Source: Bacilli bacterium (GTDB taxonomy: Bacteria > Bacillota_I > Bacilli_A > RFN20 > CAG-288). From it: a stretch of DNA of 41,041 nt. The notes under the pieces were generated by a model, which was not told the DNA's origin, did not search any database, and saw only the letters and a program-made list of their open reading frames with translations. The stretch is taken from NCBI GenBank assembly GCA_900763245.1, contig CAAFJQ010000048.1, positions 1-41,041 on the forward strand. Direction: 5' to 3'. Each line of letters begins with the position of its first letter. Position 1 is the stretch's first letter. This document shows, piece after piece, positions 15,888 to 23,549 of this stretch. Both the position numbers and the translations under genes were made by a program.

Positions 15888-18001
15888 GTGAAAACATGAT
15901 CATCGGTCTTGTCGGCAATCAGAATGCGGGCAAGACAACTTTATTCAACGCATTGACCGGTCAGAATGCAACAATCGGAAACTGGCCCGGTGTTACAATT
16001 GAGCGAAAAGAAGGGTATATCAAGGGAAGTGAAGACTTATTGCTCGTCGACACTCCTGGTGTCTATTCTCTTTCTCCGTACACCAGCGAAGAGAAGGTGA
16101 CGCGTTCTTTCTGTCTGGATTCCGCTCCAAACCTCATCATCAACATTGTCGATGCGACTGCAATGGAACGTTCTCTTTATCTTACAACACAGCTGATGGA
16201 ACTGGACTGTGATGTCATTGTCGCCATGAACATGGCCGATATCTTAGAAAAGAAAGGCATCACCATCAACTTTAAGAAGCTGGAAGAGGAATTAGGTGTC
16301 TCTGTTGTCAGAATCTCTGCAAAGACAGGAGAAGGCATCGATAACCTGATCTCTCTTATCAAAGAAAGAAAATACAAAAAGAATCCCAAGAAGCAGATTT
16401 TTGCACCCGATGTCGAAAAAGAACTCCTTCACTTACAGAACGATCTCTACAACGAGCTTGAAGACAAGAAGGAACTCCGTTTCTCCGCCGTCAAGCTCTT
16501 TGAAAACGATCCCTATTATCAGGCTCTCAGCAACGAGTCGACAAGAAAAGAGGTCTCCGAACTGGAAAAGACCTATGATATGGATAGAGAGCAGATCATC
16601 GCCGATCAGCGTTATCAATATGTCACAAAACTCAAGCAGAACTGCTGTATCGAAAAGGCAATGCCTGAATCGACAACAGACAAGCTGGATAAAATCGTAC
16701 TGAACAAGTATCTTGCGCTTCCTATCTTCCTCCTTGTCATCGGTCTGATGTATTTCCTCTCAGTCGGTGTTGTCGGAAGCATCACAAGCGATTTCATCGA
16801 TGCGCTGTTCAACGGCGCAATGACAATCGATATCTTCTTCCATGAAGTACCATTTGAAATAGAAGGTCTTGGACCATTGCTTGGAAACGCAATCGAAAAC
16901 GCAGGTGGCTCTGTCTGGGCAAGCGACCTATTAGCTAACGGCATCATCGGCGGTATCTCAACTGTTCTCTCCTTCATACCGCAGCTGATTACACTCTTTG
17001 TCTGTCTTTCCGTCTTAGAGGCGACAGGATACATGTCAAGAATCGCATTCTTCCTAGATGCCCTATTCAAAAAATTCGGCCTTTCCGGAAAGTCGATCAT
17101 TCCCTTCATTGTCGGAACAGGATGTTCTGTTCCTGGCATCATGACAGCGAGAACCGTCGAAAACCAGAAGGAAAAAGAGATGACAGCAATGCTGGTCCCC
17201 TTTGTTCCCTGCAATGCAAAACTTCCTATCATGTCACTTCTTGCCGGTGTTATCTTCCCGAAGGCTGCCTGGCTTGTCACCTTCTTCTGTTATCTCTTCT
17301 CTCTGTTCATCATTCTACTGGCAAGCATCATCTTAAAGAAGTTCTTCTTCAAAAAAGGAAGCGATTCCTTCATCTCCGAACTCCCTGAATACAAGCTTCC
17401 TAACGCCTATTATGTCTATCGTGATGCAAGAGACAAAACACTCGATTTCTTGGAAAGAGCCGGTACTACCATCTTCCTATGCACATTCTTAGTTTGGTTC
17501 TTCACAAGATTCACATGGGGCTTTGAATATGTCGGTCCAAAAGACAGCTTTGCCAATATCGATTCCATGAATATCTCCGCTTCGATTCTCGCCACTATCG
17601 GCAAAGGATTAGCCTATCTTTTTATCCCAGCATTCGGCGGACATTATTCCTGGGGACTCACAGTCTCTGCCTTACAGGGACTGATTGCAAAAGAGCAGGT
17701 TGTCTCCTCCCTCTCTGTCATCGCAGGAGGCGGAAACAATATCCTTGCCTCTTCTTCTCCGTTTGCTTTCCTTAGCACCATGGACGCCAATGGCATATTG
17801 ACTTCTCTTTCCTTCCTCTGCTTCAATTTGTTCTCGATTCCTTGCATTTCTGCTGTCAGCACTTTAAGAAGAGAATTGGGCTCTACAAAGAAATTGGTAT
17901 TCACCATGTCGATGGAACTTCTGATTGCCTATGTCATCTCCACCATCATCGGTACAATCGGATGGGCATTCAACGGATTTATGGGGGTTAGCGGATTATG
18001 A
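15884..18001 (+). CDS. feoB: Ferrous iron transporter FeoB
   Basis: FeoB is the GTPase-coupled Fe(II) importer of the cytoplasmic membrane. The 705-residue protein starts with a G domain: G1 G-N-Q-N-A-G-K-T-T at 11-19, G3 D-T-P-G-V-Y, G4 N-M-A-D. A helical spacer of about 90 residues follows. The membrane part has two Gate repeats; the Cys-containing G-T-G-C-S-V-P-G-I-M-T-A-R segment and the P-C-N-A-K-L-P segment are the usual signatures. Length is standard for this family (~700). The G domain of the Firmicute type may use GTP or ATP. It overlaps feoA by four bases upstream and the next small gene by four bases downstream. The operon likely serves iron acquisition under anaerobic conditions, where ferrous iron is available. 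Confidence 0.96.
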   Translation: MSENMIIGLVGNQNAGKTTLFNALTGQNATIGNWPGVTIERKEGYIKGSEDLLLVDTPGVYSLSPYTSEEKVTRSFCLDSAPNLIINIVDATAMERSLYLTTQLMELDCDVIVAMNMADILEKKGITINFKKLEEELGVSVVRISAKTGEGIDNLISLIKERKYKKNPKKQIFAPDVEKELLHLQNDLYNELEDKKELRFSAVKLFENDPYYQALSNESTRKEVSELEKTYDMDREQIIADQRYQYVTKLKQNCCIEKAMPESTTDKLDKIVLNKYLALPIFLLVIGLMYFLSVGVVGSITSDFIDALFNGAMTIDIFFHEVPFEIEGLGPLLGNAIENAGGSVWASDLLANGIIGGISTVLSFIPQLITLFVCLSVLEATGYMSRIAFFLDALFKKFGLSGKSIIPFIVGTGCSVPGIMTARTVENQKEKEMTAMLVPFVPCNAKLPIMSLLAGVIFPKAAWLVTFFCYLFSLFIILLASIILKKFFFKKGSDSFISELPEYKLPNAYYVYRDARDKTLDFLERAGTTIFLCTFLVWFFTRFTWGFEYVGPKDSFANIDSMNISASILATIGKGLAYLFIPAFGGHYSWGLTVSALQGLIAKEQVVSSLSVIAGGGNNILASSSPFAFLSTMDANGILTSLSFLCFNLFSIPCISAVSTLRRELGSTKKLVFTMSMELLIAYVISTIIGTIGWAFNGFMGVSGL

Positions 18002-18189
18002 ACTGGATTGATTTTATTGTTTCGTTCTTTGTCGCTTTAGCTCTCTTAGCCGTTCTTTTCTATAAACTTTATCCAATTATCTTCAAAAAGAAACATCGTT
18101 CTAGAAGATCAAGAGAGATGATGCGCTTCTACAAAAAAGCAAAGAAAAAAGACCTGAAGAAAAGACAAGAAGAGGAAAAAAAGAGATAA
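17998..18189 (+). CDS. FeoB-associated small membrane protein
   Basis: This 63-residue protein overlaps the end of feoB by four bases (ATGA). It has one N-terminal membrane helix (~5-28) and a very basic cytoplasmic tail of K/R clusters with no acidic patch until the end. The position and layout match the small FeoB-associated proteins seen behind feoB in Bacillota. The usual cysteines of that group are missing here, so metal binding by cysteine is unlikely. It may stabilise FeoB in the membrane or contact nucleic acid or lipid through the basic tail. The following 112 bp to the next gene contain only that gene's promoter. Confidence 0.75.
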   Translation: MNWIDFIVSFFVALALLAVLFYKLYPIIFKKKHRSRRSREMMRFYKKAKKKDLKKRQEEEKKR

Positions 18190-18286
18190 AGCGGTTGTAA
18201 TAAATTAAGATCGTATAAGAAGACAAAAAGCTCATTCAACCCATCATAATTCACCGCTTTCTCTTTGTATTTCATTCGAAACAAGG

Positions 18287-18292
18287 TACAAT
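18287..18292 (+). promoter_or_regulatory. -10 box, leaderless start of the tcdA-like gene
   Basis: TACAAT at 18287-18292 ends 9 nt before the ATG at 18302, with no SD between. This is the fifth gene in the window with the pattern. Confidence 0.4.
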
Positions 18293-18301
18293 TTTATCGT
18301 T

Positions 18302-19018
18302 ATGGACAATCAATACACAAGAACAGCCTTACTCATCGGAGAAGAAAAACTCAATAAACTATGGAGCAAAAAAGTTCTTGTTTTCGGTTTAGGTGGAGTA
18401 GGAGGAAGCGTAGTCGAATCCTTAGCAAGATTCGGTATCGGTTCTTTTGATTTAGTCGATAATGATACTTTTTCTATAACAAACATCAACAGGCAGATCT
18501 TAGCCACAAGAAATACATGTGGCAAAGACAAAGTCGATGTTGCTGAAGAGAGGATTCATGATATCAATCCTGATATCATCGTCAACAAACATAAGACCTT
18601 CTATCTTCCTGACAAGAAAGAAGAATTTGATTTTACGAAATATGATTACATCATCGATGCCATCGATACCATCACTGCAAAACTGGATATCATCGAAAGT
18701 GCAGTGAAAGCAAATGTTCCGATCATTTCCGCAATGGGTTGCGGAAATAGACTGGATCCTACGAAACTGGTTTTATGCGATCTCTTTGAAACCAAAGGTG
18801 ATCCGCTTAGCAAAGTCATGAGACATGAACTGAAAAAAAGAGGCATCACCTCTTTGAAAGTTGTCTATTCGACAGAAGCACCTACTAGACCGATAAAAGA
18901 AATAAAAGGAGAAGATCCGACCAGGAGAAAAGACGTCCCTGGTTCCACAAGCTTTGTGCCGCCCGTCGCCGGTACACTGATCGGATATCAGGTAGCCAAG
19001 GATTTATTGAACCGCTGA
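18302..19018 (+). CDS. tcdA: tRNA threonylcarbamoyladenosine dehydratase (TcdA-like)
   Basis: The 238-residue product is an E1/ThiF/MoeB-fold enzyme of the TcdA (CsdL/YgdL) type. TcdA uses ATP to cyclise t6A at position 37 of tRNAs reading ANN codons to ct6A. The nucleotide-binding loop is G-L-G-G-V-G-G at 29-35. The adenylation residues lie in V-D-N-D-T-F, N-I-N-R-Q and K-V-D-V-A-E. The D-A-I-D-T-I-T-A-K segment is conserved, as is the TcdA-specific C-terminal region G-C-G-N-R-L-D-P-T, then Y-S-T-E-A-P-T-R-P and P-G-S-T-S-F-V-P. The length fits the family, although Gram-negative versions have a longer C-terminal anchor. The start has no SD and is predicted leaderless. Confidence 0.88.
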   Translation: MDNQYTRTALLIGEEKLNKLWSKKVLVFGLGGVGGSVVESLARFGIGSFDLVDNDTFSITNINRQILATRNTCGKDKVDVAEERIHDINPDIIVNKHKTFYLPDKKEEFDFTKYDYIIDAIDTITAKLDIIESAVKANVPIISAMGCGNRLDPTKLVLCDLFETKGDPLSKVMRHELKKRGITSLKVVYSTEAPTRPIKEIKGEDPTRRKDVPGSTSFVPPVAGTLIGYQVAKDLLNR

Positions 19019-19053
19019 AATCCAAGCCATCAAAATGAGGCTTGGATTTTCTC
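19018..19053. terminator. Bidirectional terminator between tcdA and the minus-strand SDR gene
   Basis: An 11-bp perfect stem, AAATCCAAGCC (19018-19028) and GGCTTGGATTT (19039-19049), has A/T tracts on both sides. It begins in the stop codon of tcdA and lies just before the 3' end of the convergent SDR gene, so it can serve both. Confidence 0.8.
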
Positions 19054-19858
19054 ATTCCGCATAGATTTTATAAAGAAGATAGTTCCTGATTCTCTTCGGA
19101 AGAAGATAGTAGATACAGGATAAGAAGGAATCCTTGAATCCGATTTTCTTTGAATAAGGCATCTTCTTTCTCTTGGATATCTTAAAGGCTTTGTAGGCAA
19201 TCTTTCTAGCCGATGTTCCATTCTGTTCATCTATGGAAACACTCTTCAGACAATGTTCGAATGCTTTCTGATAGGGGCTGGATGAAGAAAGAAGTCCGCT
19301 CTGTCTTTTCTTTGTGAACTCTGTTTTTGCATCGCCGGGTTTTAATGAACAGATTTGTATCTTATAGGGATAGACTTCTGCTCTTAAAGCATCAAAGAGC
19401 GTATCCATACTTGCTTTTGATGCGCTGTAGAACGCCTGAAAAGGAAGTGGGATCAAGGAACCGATAGAGGAGGTATTGATGATCTTCCCTCCCTGTTTTC
19501 TCATATATGGAAGTACTTCCTTTGCCATCAGAAAAGAGCCGAAGAAAGTGACATCCATCTGTCTTTTTGCTTTTTCCAGTGTTGTCTCTTCAATAGGAGA
19601 GAAGATTCCAAAACCGGCATTGTTCATCAAGACATCGATTCTTCCGTATTTATCGATGATGTTCTTCACAATTCTATGGCAGTCCTCTTCTTTCGAGATA
19701 TCGCCGACTTGATGATAGACATTTTCCATCTCAAACTCATGTGTCGATAATCCACAGACTATGTCTCCGTTAGCGATGAAAAGTTTTGCCATCTCCAATC
19801 CAAATCCGGATGATTCTCCGGTGATAAGAACTACTCTATTGGTCTTGATATTTTTCAT
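19052..19858 (-). CDS. Short-chain dehydrogenase/reductase (classical SDR)
   Basis: This 268-residue enzyme has the classical SDR signature. The cofactor loop is T-G-E-S-S-G-F-G at 13-20, followed by N-N-A-G-F-G. The Ser of I-S-S / S-I-G-S and the Y-S-A-S-K motif complete the catalytic Ser-Tyr-Lys triad. A basic, aromatic C-terminus (Y-Y-L-L-P-K-R-I-R-N) may touch the membrane. SDRs reduce carbonyls with NAD(P)H; similarity is to the oxidoreductase group near YbbO or retinol dehydrogenase-like enzymes, but no substrate can be set. I chose the ATG after AGGAAA (8 nt); an upstream in-frame ATG at 19897 would lie between that site and the promoter. It is divergent from the second SDR gene. Confidence 0.8.
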   Translation of the reverse strand: MKNIKTNRVVLITGESSGFGLEMAKLFIANGDIVCGLSTHEFEMENVYHQVGDISKEEDCHRIVKNIIDKYGRIDVLMNNAGFGIFSPIEETTLEKAKRQMDVTFFGSFLMAKEVLPYMRKQGGKIINTSSIGSLIPLPFQAFYSASKASMDTLFDALRAEVYPYKIQICSLKPGDAKTEFTKKRQSGLLSSSSPYQKAFEHCLKSVSIDEQNGTSARKIAYKAFKISKRKKMPYSKKIGFKDSFLSCIYYLLPKRIRNYLLYKIYAE

Positions 19859-19886
19859 ATGATTGTTTCCTGAAACACTGATGGAT

Positions 19887-19892
19887 ATTATA
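19887..19892 (-). promoter_or_regulatory. -10 box for the minus-strand SDR gene
   Basis: TATAAT on the minus strand (19887-19892) is 28 nt upstream of the chosen start, and AGGAAA lies between. This supports the start at 19858 over the longer reading. Confidence 0.45.
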
Positions 19893-20019
19893 GACATTCT
19901 TATCTTTTTTGACTATGGTTATCGAAAAAAACCAAACTTTTTTCAATACACTTTTTTAATATATTCATTGACATTTTTTCATATTATCGAAAAATCAGAG
20001 CTAATATTACAATTGTCAA

Positions 20020-20071
20020 ATTGTTCATATATTGAACAATATTTGAACGAATTGTTCGATTTTGATATATT
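20020..20071 (+). promoter_or_regulatory. Promoter with overlapping inverted-repeat operators
   Basis: TTGAAC (20043-20048), 17 bp and TATATT (20066-20071) form the promoter of the downstream SDR gene. It is covered by palindromes. ATTGTTCA/TGAACAAT with a 5-bp centre is at 20020-20040, and GAAC/GTTC around GAATT at 20045-20057 overlaps the -35. Both carry the half-site GAAC(A/G)A. Two TTATCGAAAAA direct repeats lie further upstream (19919-19929, 19984-19994). A dimeric regulator is the likely binder; its gene is not evident nearby. Confidence 0.55.
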
Positions 20072-20100
20072 TTTCTCGTAGTTCAAGGAGGTAAAAATCA

Positions 20101-20886
20101 ATGTTTGACTACACAGGAAAAGTTGTCGTTATTACTGGCGCATCCTCTGGTCTTGGAAAACAAATGGCTGAAGGATTCGCAAAGCAGGGTGCTTCTTTGG
20201 CATTGCTTGCAAGAAGAGTCGAAAGATTGGAAGAACTCAGCAAAGAACTGAAGGAAAAGTACAACACTGATGCTATTGCAGTACGCTGTGATATCACAGA
20301 TAACGCTTCTATCGATGAAGCAGTCAAGGCTGTCAAAGAACATTTCGGTCACGCTGAAGTTTTAGTCAATGATGCAGGCGGTGAAAGAGGAACAGGAACC
20401 AAGGCTTTGGATTACAAAGACGAAGACTGGCTCTTCACATTGAATCTTGACCTCACTTCCGTTTTCCGTGTTTCACGCGCTTTCGGAAACCTCATGAAAG
20501 AAAACATCGAAGGAAAGAAACAGTCTTATGGAAGAATCATCAACATCGCATCTATCTTCGGACTTGTCGGCAACACTGCTATTCCGACAATCGCATATCA
20601 CACCTCCAAGGGTGCTGTAGTCAACTTCACTCGCGGTTTAGCTGCTGAACTTGCAACAACCGGTATCACCGTCAATGCTATCTGCCCTGGTTACTTCTAC
20701 ACTGAACTTACCACTGCAACACTTGACAGCGACTACTTCCAGGCATTCGCTCATCAGTCCGTTCCGATGCAGAGATACGGAAAAGAGGGTGAACTCAACT
20801 CCTGCGCTTGCTTCTTAGGTGCTGAAGAATCCTCTTATGTCACTGGCCAGATCATCGCAGTCGATGGTGGCTATACTTGTATCTAA
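20101..20886 (+). CDS. SDR oxidoreductase, gluconate 5-dehydrogenase-like
   Basis: The 261-residue protein is a classical SDR with T-G-A-S-S-G-L-G at 12-19, catalytic Ser151, Tyr166 and Lys170, and the C-terminal V-T-G-Q-I-I-A-V-D-G-G-Y. It resembles the gluconate 5-dehydrogenase / 2-deoxygluconate 3-dehydrogenase group acting on sugar acids, but sequence alone does not fix substrate. The usual N-N-A-G reads N-D-A-G-G (Asn90-Asp91), a conservative change. AAGGAGG lies 9 nt before ATG, and the codons are strongly biased to GCT, GAA, AAC and ATC. That bias fits high expression. The promoter has overlapping operators, and a strong terminator follows at 20907, so it is a regulated monocistronic unit. 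Confidence 0.85.
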   Translation: MFDYTGKVVVITGASSGLGKQMAEGFAKQGASLALLARRVERLEELSKELKEKYNTDAIAVRCDITDNASIDEAVKAVKEHFGHAEVLVNDAGGERGTGTKALDYKDEDWLFTLNLDLTSVFRVSRAFGNLMKENIEGKKQSYGRIINIASIFGLVGNTAIPTIAYHTSKGAVVNFTRGLAAELATTGITVNAICPGYFYTELTTATLDSDYFQAFAHQSVPMQRYGKEGELNSCACFLGAEESSYVTGQIIAVDGGYTCI

Positions 20887-20906
20887 TCAAGTTTATATTA
20901 ACTTAC

Positions 20907-20937
20907 AATAGCGGAGAGTTTCTCCGCTATTTTTTTA
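20907..20937 (+). terminator. Strong rho-independent terminator after the SDR gene
   Basis: AATAGCGGAGA (20907-20917) pairs with TCTCCGCTATT (20921-20931) across a 3-nt loop and is followed by an uninterrupted T run to 20937. It is the clearest intrinsic terminator in the window. Confidence 0.95.
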
Positions 20938-21120
20938 TTATCATAATCATAAATGTTTTCATATTCTATTTATAAGTTGCTTCATATAGACAATAATTAT
21001 GCCTCCCCTATATTCAAAAAGCAGCAATGCTTATTCAATCATGTACAGAATTTTCTTTTTTTGTTCATCTTTTGCTTTCAGCAGAAAAAGAGTAAAATAA
21101 AAACAAGAGGTAATTATTTT

Positions 21121-22851
21121 ATGGAAAACAACACAAAGGAAAAGATCAAGACTCTCGTTCCGCTTATTTTGAAGTGGTTCTCTCTTTTCTTATCCTGCTT
21201 CAATGCCATCCTTTTCTTTTCGATGAGGCCGTGCTGGTCAGGTATTACAAAAGCAATAGGTTATGAAAAATCCTACAATTCATTCCTTCTTGCAGTTCCC
21301 CTCATCTTCTTTATTCTCTTCTTCCTTCTGATGGTGACAGATATCGTTCTCTTCTTTGTTCTCAGAAAAAAGAATCTATGGAACTACATTCTCTTACCGA
21401 TCAATGTCATCGTCTTCATCATCATTATGGTTGTTTTTGCAATGGGTGCAAAAGACTATTCCCGTTTCATCTTCACAAACTTCTATCATACGATTCTTCT
21501 TCTCATCCCCATTGCCATTCTTGTCTTCCTTCTCTTCTTCTATCCGAAGACAAAACTTGCAGAGAACAAAATCTTCAAGTATTCGTTATTAGGAGTTCTT
21601 CTTCTCTCCTTCTGCTTCTATTCCTTCAACATCAGAATCAACACAATATCCTATGAGCCTGTTGTCTATATTGTCGAAGACAATTATCAGATTGTCTTCT
21701 CAACAAGCAATGTCTCCTCTGGATATGTCGAAGTCAACGGAAAGAAGTATTATGACCTATATGCCGGAAGTCAGAAATCTGAAGAACGCGTCCATAAAGT
21801 CACGGTTCCGATGAGTGAATTGGATAAAGCCAAAGAATACAAAGTCTATTCACAAGGATACCTTTATCGCGGGCCTTGGGGCGCGATAAAAGGGAATCTT
21901 GTCTCAAAATCCTATTCCTTCAGACCAATCGATACTTCAGATGGACTCAATTACTATAATTTCTCCGATATCCATATGGATCTCACTGGTGCCAAAAATG
22001 CGATCAAGATCGATCCTGACATGGAGCTTCTTGTATTAGGAGGAGACATCATCTCCTATGTGAACACCTATGAAGATGCCAATTATGCAAACAAAGTCGC
22101 CTATGAACTCACCAAAGGAGAGATTCCTGTCATCTATGCCAGAGGCAATCATGAGATCAAAGGGAAATACTCGGAAGATCTTTATAAATACGTCGGAAGC
22201 AAAGATGAAAAATTCTATTACAGCTTCCATTTCGGAAATGTCTATGGTTGGGTTCTTGATATCGGTGAGGATCATGATGACGACTGGTGGGAGTATTATG
22301 ATTCTGCTGATTTTGAAAGTTATCGAAATGAGCAGATCCAGTTCCTTGAAGAAGAAAAGAACAAAGGCGATTACTTATCCTATGATTACCACCTTGTCAT
22401 CTCCCATATTCCCCTTCCCTTCATCAACTCCAGACACAATCATGTCGAATCCAAGAAGAAGTTTGTCAACATCCTGAATCAGATGGATATCGATATGGCC
22501 TTATGCGGACATCAGCATGATATCTTCATATTCGAACCGGGTCTTATCACACCGGAACAGAAACTGACATACAACAAAATCTACAACAAGAAAACCTATA
22601 AAGGCTATCTCCTTGATTTCAATTTCCCGTCTCTCATGATTTCAAAGCATGGTCTGAACCAAGTCGATGACGGCGGATCACATAATGCAATGGTCGGCCT
22701 GATGATCAATGTCGATTTCAAAAACAATGTTCAGACCTGCTCCTATAACAATGTAAAGCAGGAAAAGATCTCTGTCGTGAATCCGTTCTATGAAAAGAGT
22801 TACGGAACCGATATCAGAATCGATCTGAACACAAATAAGTTCTTGTCCTAA
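21121..22851 (+). CDS. Membrane-anchored calcineurin-like metallophosphoesterase
   Basis: The 576-residue product has five or so hydrophobic helices in its first ~170 residues, then a beta-rich linker domain, and ends in a metallophosphoesterase domain. All metal-binding motifs are present in order: D-I-H in F-S-D-I-H-M-D, G-G-D in L-V-L-G-G-D-I-I, G-N-H-E in A-R-G-N-H-E, H in V-I-S-H-I-P, and G-H-Q-H. Such enzymes use two metal ions to split phosphomono- or diesters. The catalytic part is probably outside the membrane, given the helix number, but the topology is uncertain. I chose the ATG at 21121 because AAGAGG precedes it; a longer in-frame reading from 20953 is low-complexity and lacks an SD. 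The substrate is unknown; cell-wall or lipid phosphates are options. Confidence 0.8.
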   Translation: MENNTKEKIKTLVPLILKWFSLFLSCFNAILFFSMRPCWSGITKAIGYEKSYNSFLLAVPLIFFILFFLLMVTDIVLFFVLRKKNLWNYILLPINVIVFIIIMVVFAMGAKDYSRFIFTNFYHTILLLIPIAILVFLLFFYPKTKLAENKIFKYSLLGVLLLSFCFYSFNIRINTISYEPVVYIVEDNYQIVFSTSNVSSGYVEVNGKKYYDLYAGSQKSEERVHKVTVPMSELDKAKEYKVYSQGYLYRGPWGAIKGNLVSKSYSFRPIDTSDGLNYYNFSDIHMDLTGAKNAIKIDPDMELLVLGGDIISYVNTYEDANYANKVAYELTKGEIPVIYARGNHEIKGKYSEDLYKYVGSKDEKFYYSFHFGNVYGWVLDIGEDHDDDWWEYYDSADFESYRNEQIQFLEEEKNKGDYLSYDYHLVISHIPLPFINSRHNHVESKKKFVNILNQMDIDMALCGHQHDIFIFEPGLITPEQKLTYNKIYNKKTYKGYLLDFNFPSLMISKHGLNQVDDGGSHNAMVGLMINVDFKNNVQTCSYNNVKQEKISVVNPFYEKSYGTDIRIDLNTNKFLS

Positions 22852-22904
22852 TAAGTCAAAAAAGTCACAACATGTGTTCAATTAGAACCCAAATTCATCA
22901 CTTT

Positions 22905-22925
22905 GATGATTGAATTGCAATCATC
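22905..22925 (+). repeat. Small perfect inverted repeat at the fragment junction
   Basis: GATGATTG (22905-22912) and CAATCATC (22918-22925) flank AATTG. It lies 54 nt after the metallophosphoesterase stop and could be a weak terminator. It also marks where homology to alcohol dehydrogenase begins downstream. Confidence 0.45.
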
Positions 22926-23452
22926 GTTTCGTTCTGAATAAAGTTTCCTACCATGAACATTGTGCAATCGAAATCATTGGAAAGAGCTTAAGAGCTGCTG
23001 TCAACAATGATCCTGACGGAAGAGAAGGAATGGCTTTAGGTCAGTATATCGCCGGTATGGGATTCTCCAATGTTGGCTTAGGTATCGACCATGCTATGGC
23101 TCATACCCTCTCTGCTTACTATGATGTCCCACATGGAAAAGCATGCGCTATGCTTCTTCCTATCGCTATGGAATTCAATGCCCCTGTCTCTAGAGCCAAG
23201 TACAAAGATATCGCTATCGCATTAGGCGTCAAGGGTGTTGAATCCATGACTCAGGATGAATACCGCACCGCAGCCATCAATGCTGTTAAGCAGTTATTCA
23301 TCGATGTCGGAATTCCTGAAAAGTGCGAAGAAATCAAGAAAGAAGATCTCGACAACATCTCTCGTGATGCTCTTAAGGATGCCTGCTATCCTGGTAACCC
23401 AAGAGAAGCAACTCAGGAGCAGGTCAAAGAGCTCTTCATGAAGTTGATGTAA
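22910..23452 (+). pseudogene. C-terminal fragment of an iron-dependent alcohol dehydrogenase
   Basis: About 165 residues (from ~22,955) match the C-terminal helical domain of group III iron alcohol dehydrogenases, closest to lactaldehyde reductase FucO-like proteins. The segment G-M-G-F-S-N-V-G-L-G-I-D-H-A-M-A-H and the Y-D-V-P-H-G motif keep the iron-binding histidines. The N-terminal ~200 residues, which carry the NAD-binding G-G-G-S motif, are absent. The frame is closed by TGA at 22907-22909. The only candidate start is a TTG within an inverted repeat, with no ribosome-binding site, and the first ~15 residues do not match the family. The remaining codons are intact and well biased, so the loss looks recent. 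It may still be translated as a non-catalytic fragment. Confidence 0.75.
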
Positions 23453-23469
23453 CCTAGATTCATGCTGTA

Positions 23470-23509
23470 ACACCAAAGAAGGACATCCGAGGACGTCCTT
23501 CTTTGGTGT
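23470..23509. repeat. Long hairpin between convergent units, no T tract
   Basis: ACACCAAAGAAGGAC (23470-23484) pairs with GTCCTTCTTTGGTGT (23495-23509) as a perfect 15-bp stem with a 10-nt loop. Neither strand has a poly-T tail, so it may protect 3' ends or be a non-canonical terminator for the fragment upstream. Confidence 0.6.
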
Positions 23510-23513
23510 CGTC

Positions 23514-23541
23514 TAAAAAGCCATCGCGATAAGCGACGGCT
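23514..23541 (-). terminator. Rho-independent terminator of the sugar operon
   Basis: On the minus strand AGCCGTCGC pairs with GCGATGGCT (23519-23527 and 23533-23541, one mismatch per 9 bp) and is followed by TTTTTAG. It lies just after the last gene of the seven-gene operon. Confidence 0.8.
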
Positions 23542-23549
23542 AATGATCA

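Noticed and set aside
16615..17280. 221-residue open frame opposite feoB
   Set aside because: It is antisense to conserved FeoB membrane motifs and has no recognisable features.
20953..21120. In-frame extension of the metallophosphoesterase by 56 residues
   Set aside because: It lacks a Shine-Dalgarno, is low-complexity and AT-rich, and covers the likely promoter; AAGAGG precedes the ATG at 21121.
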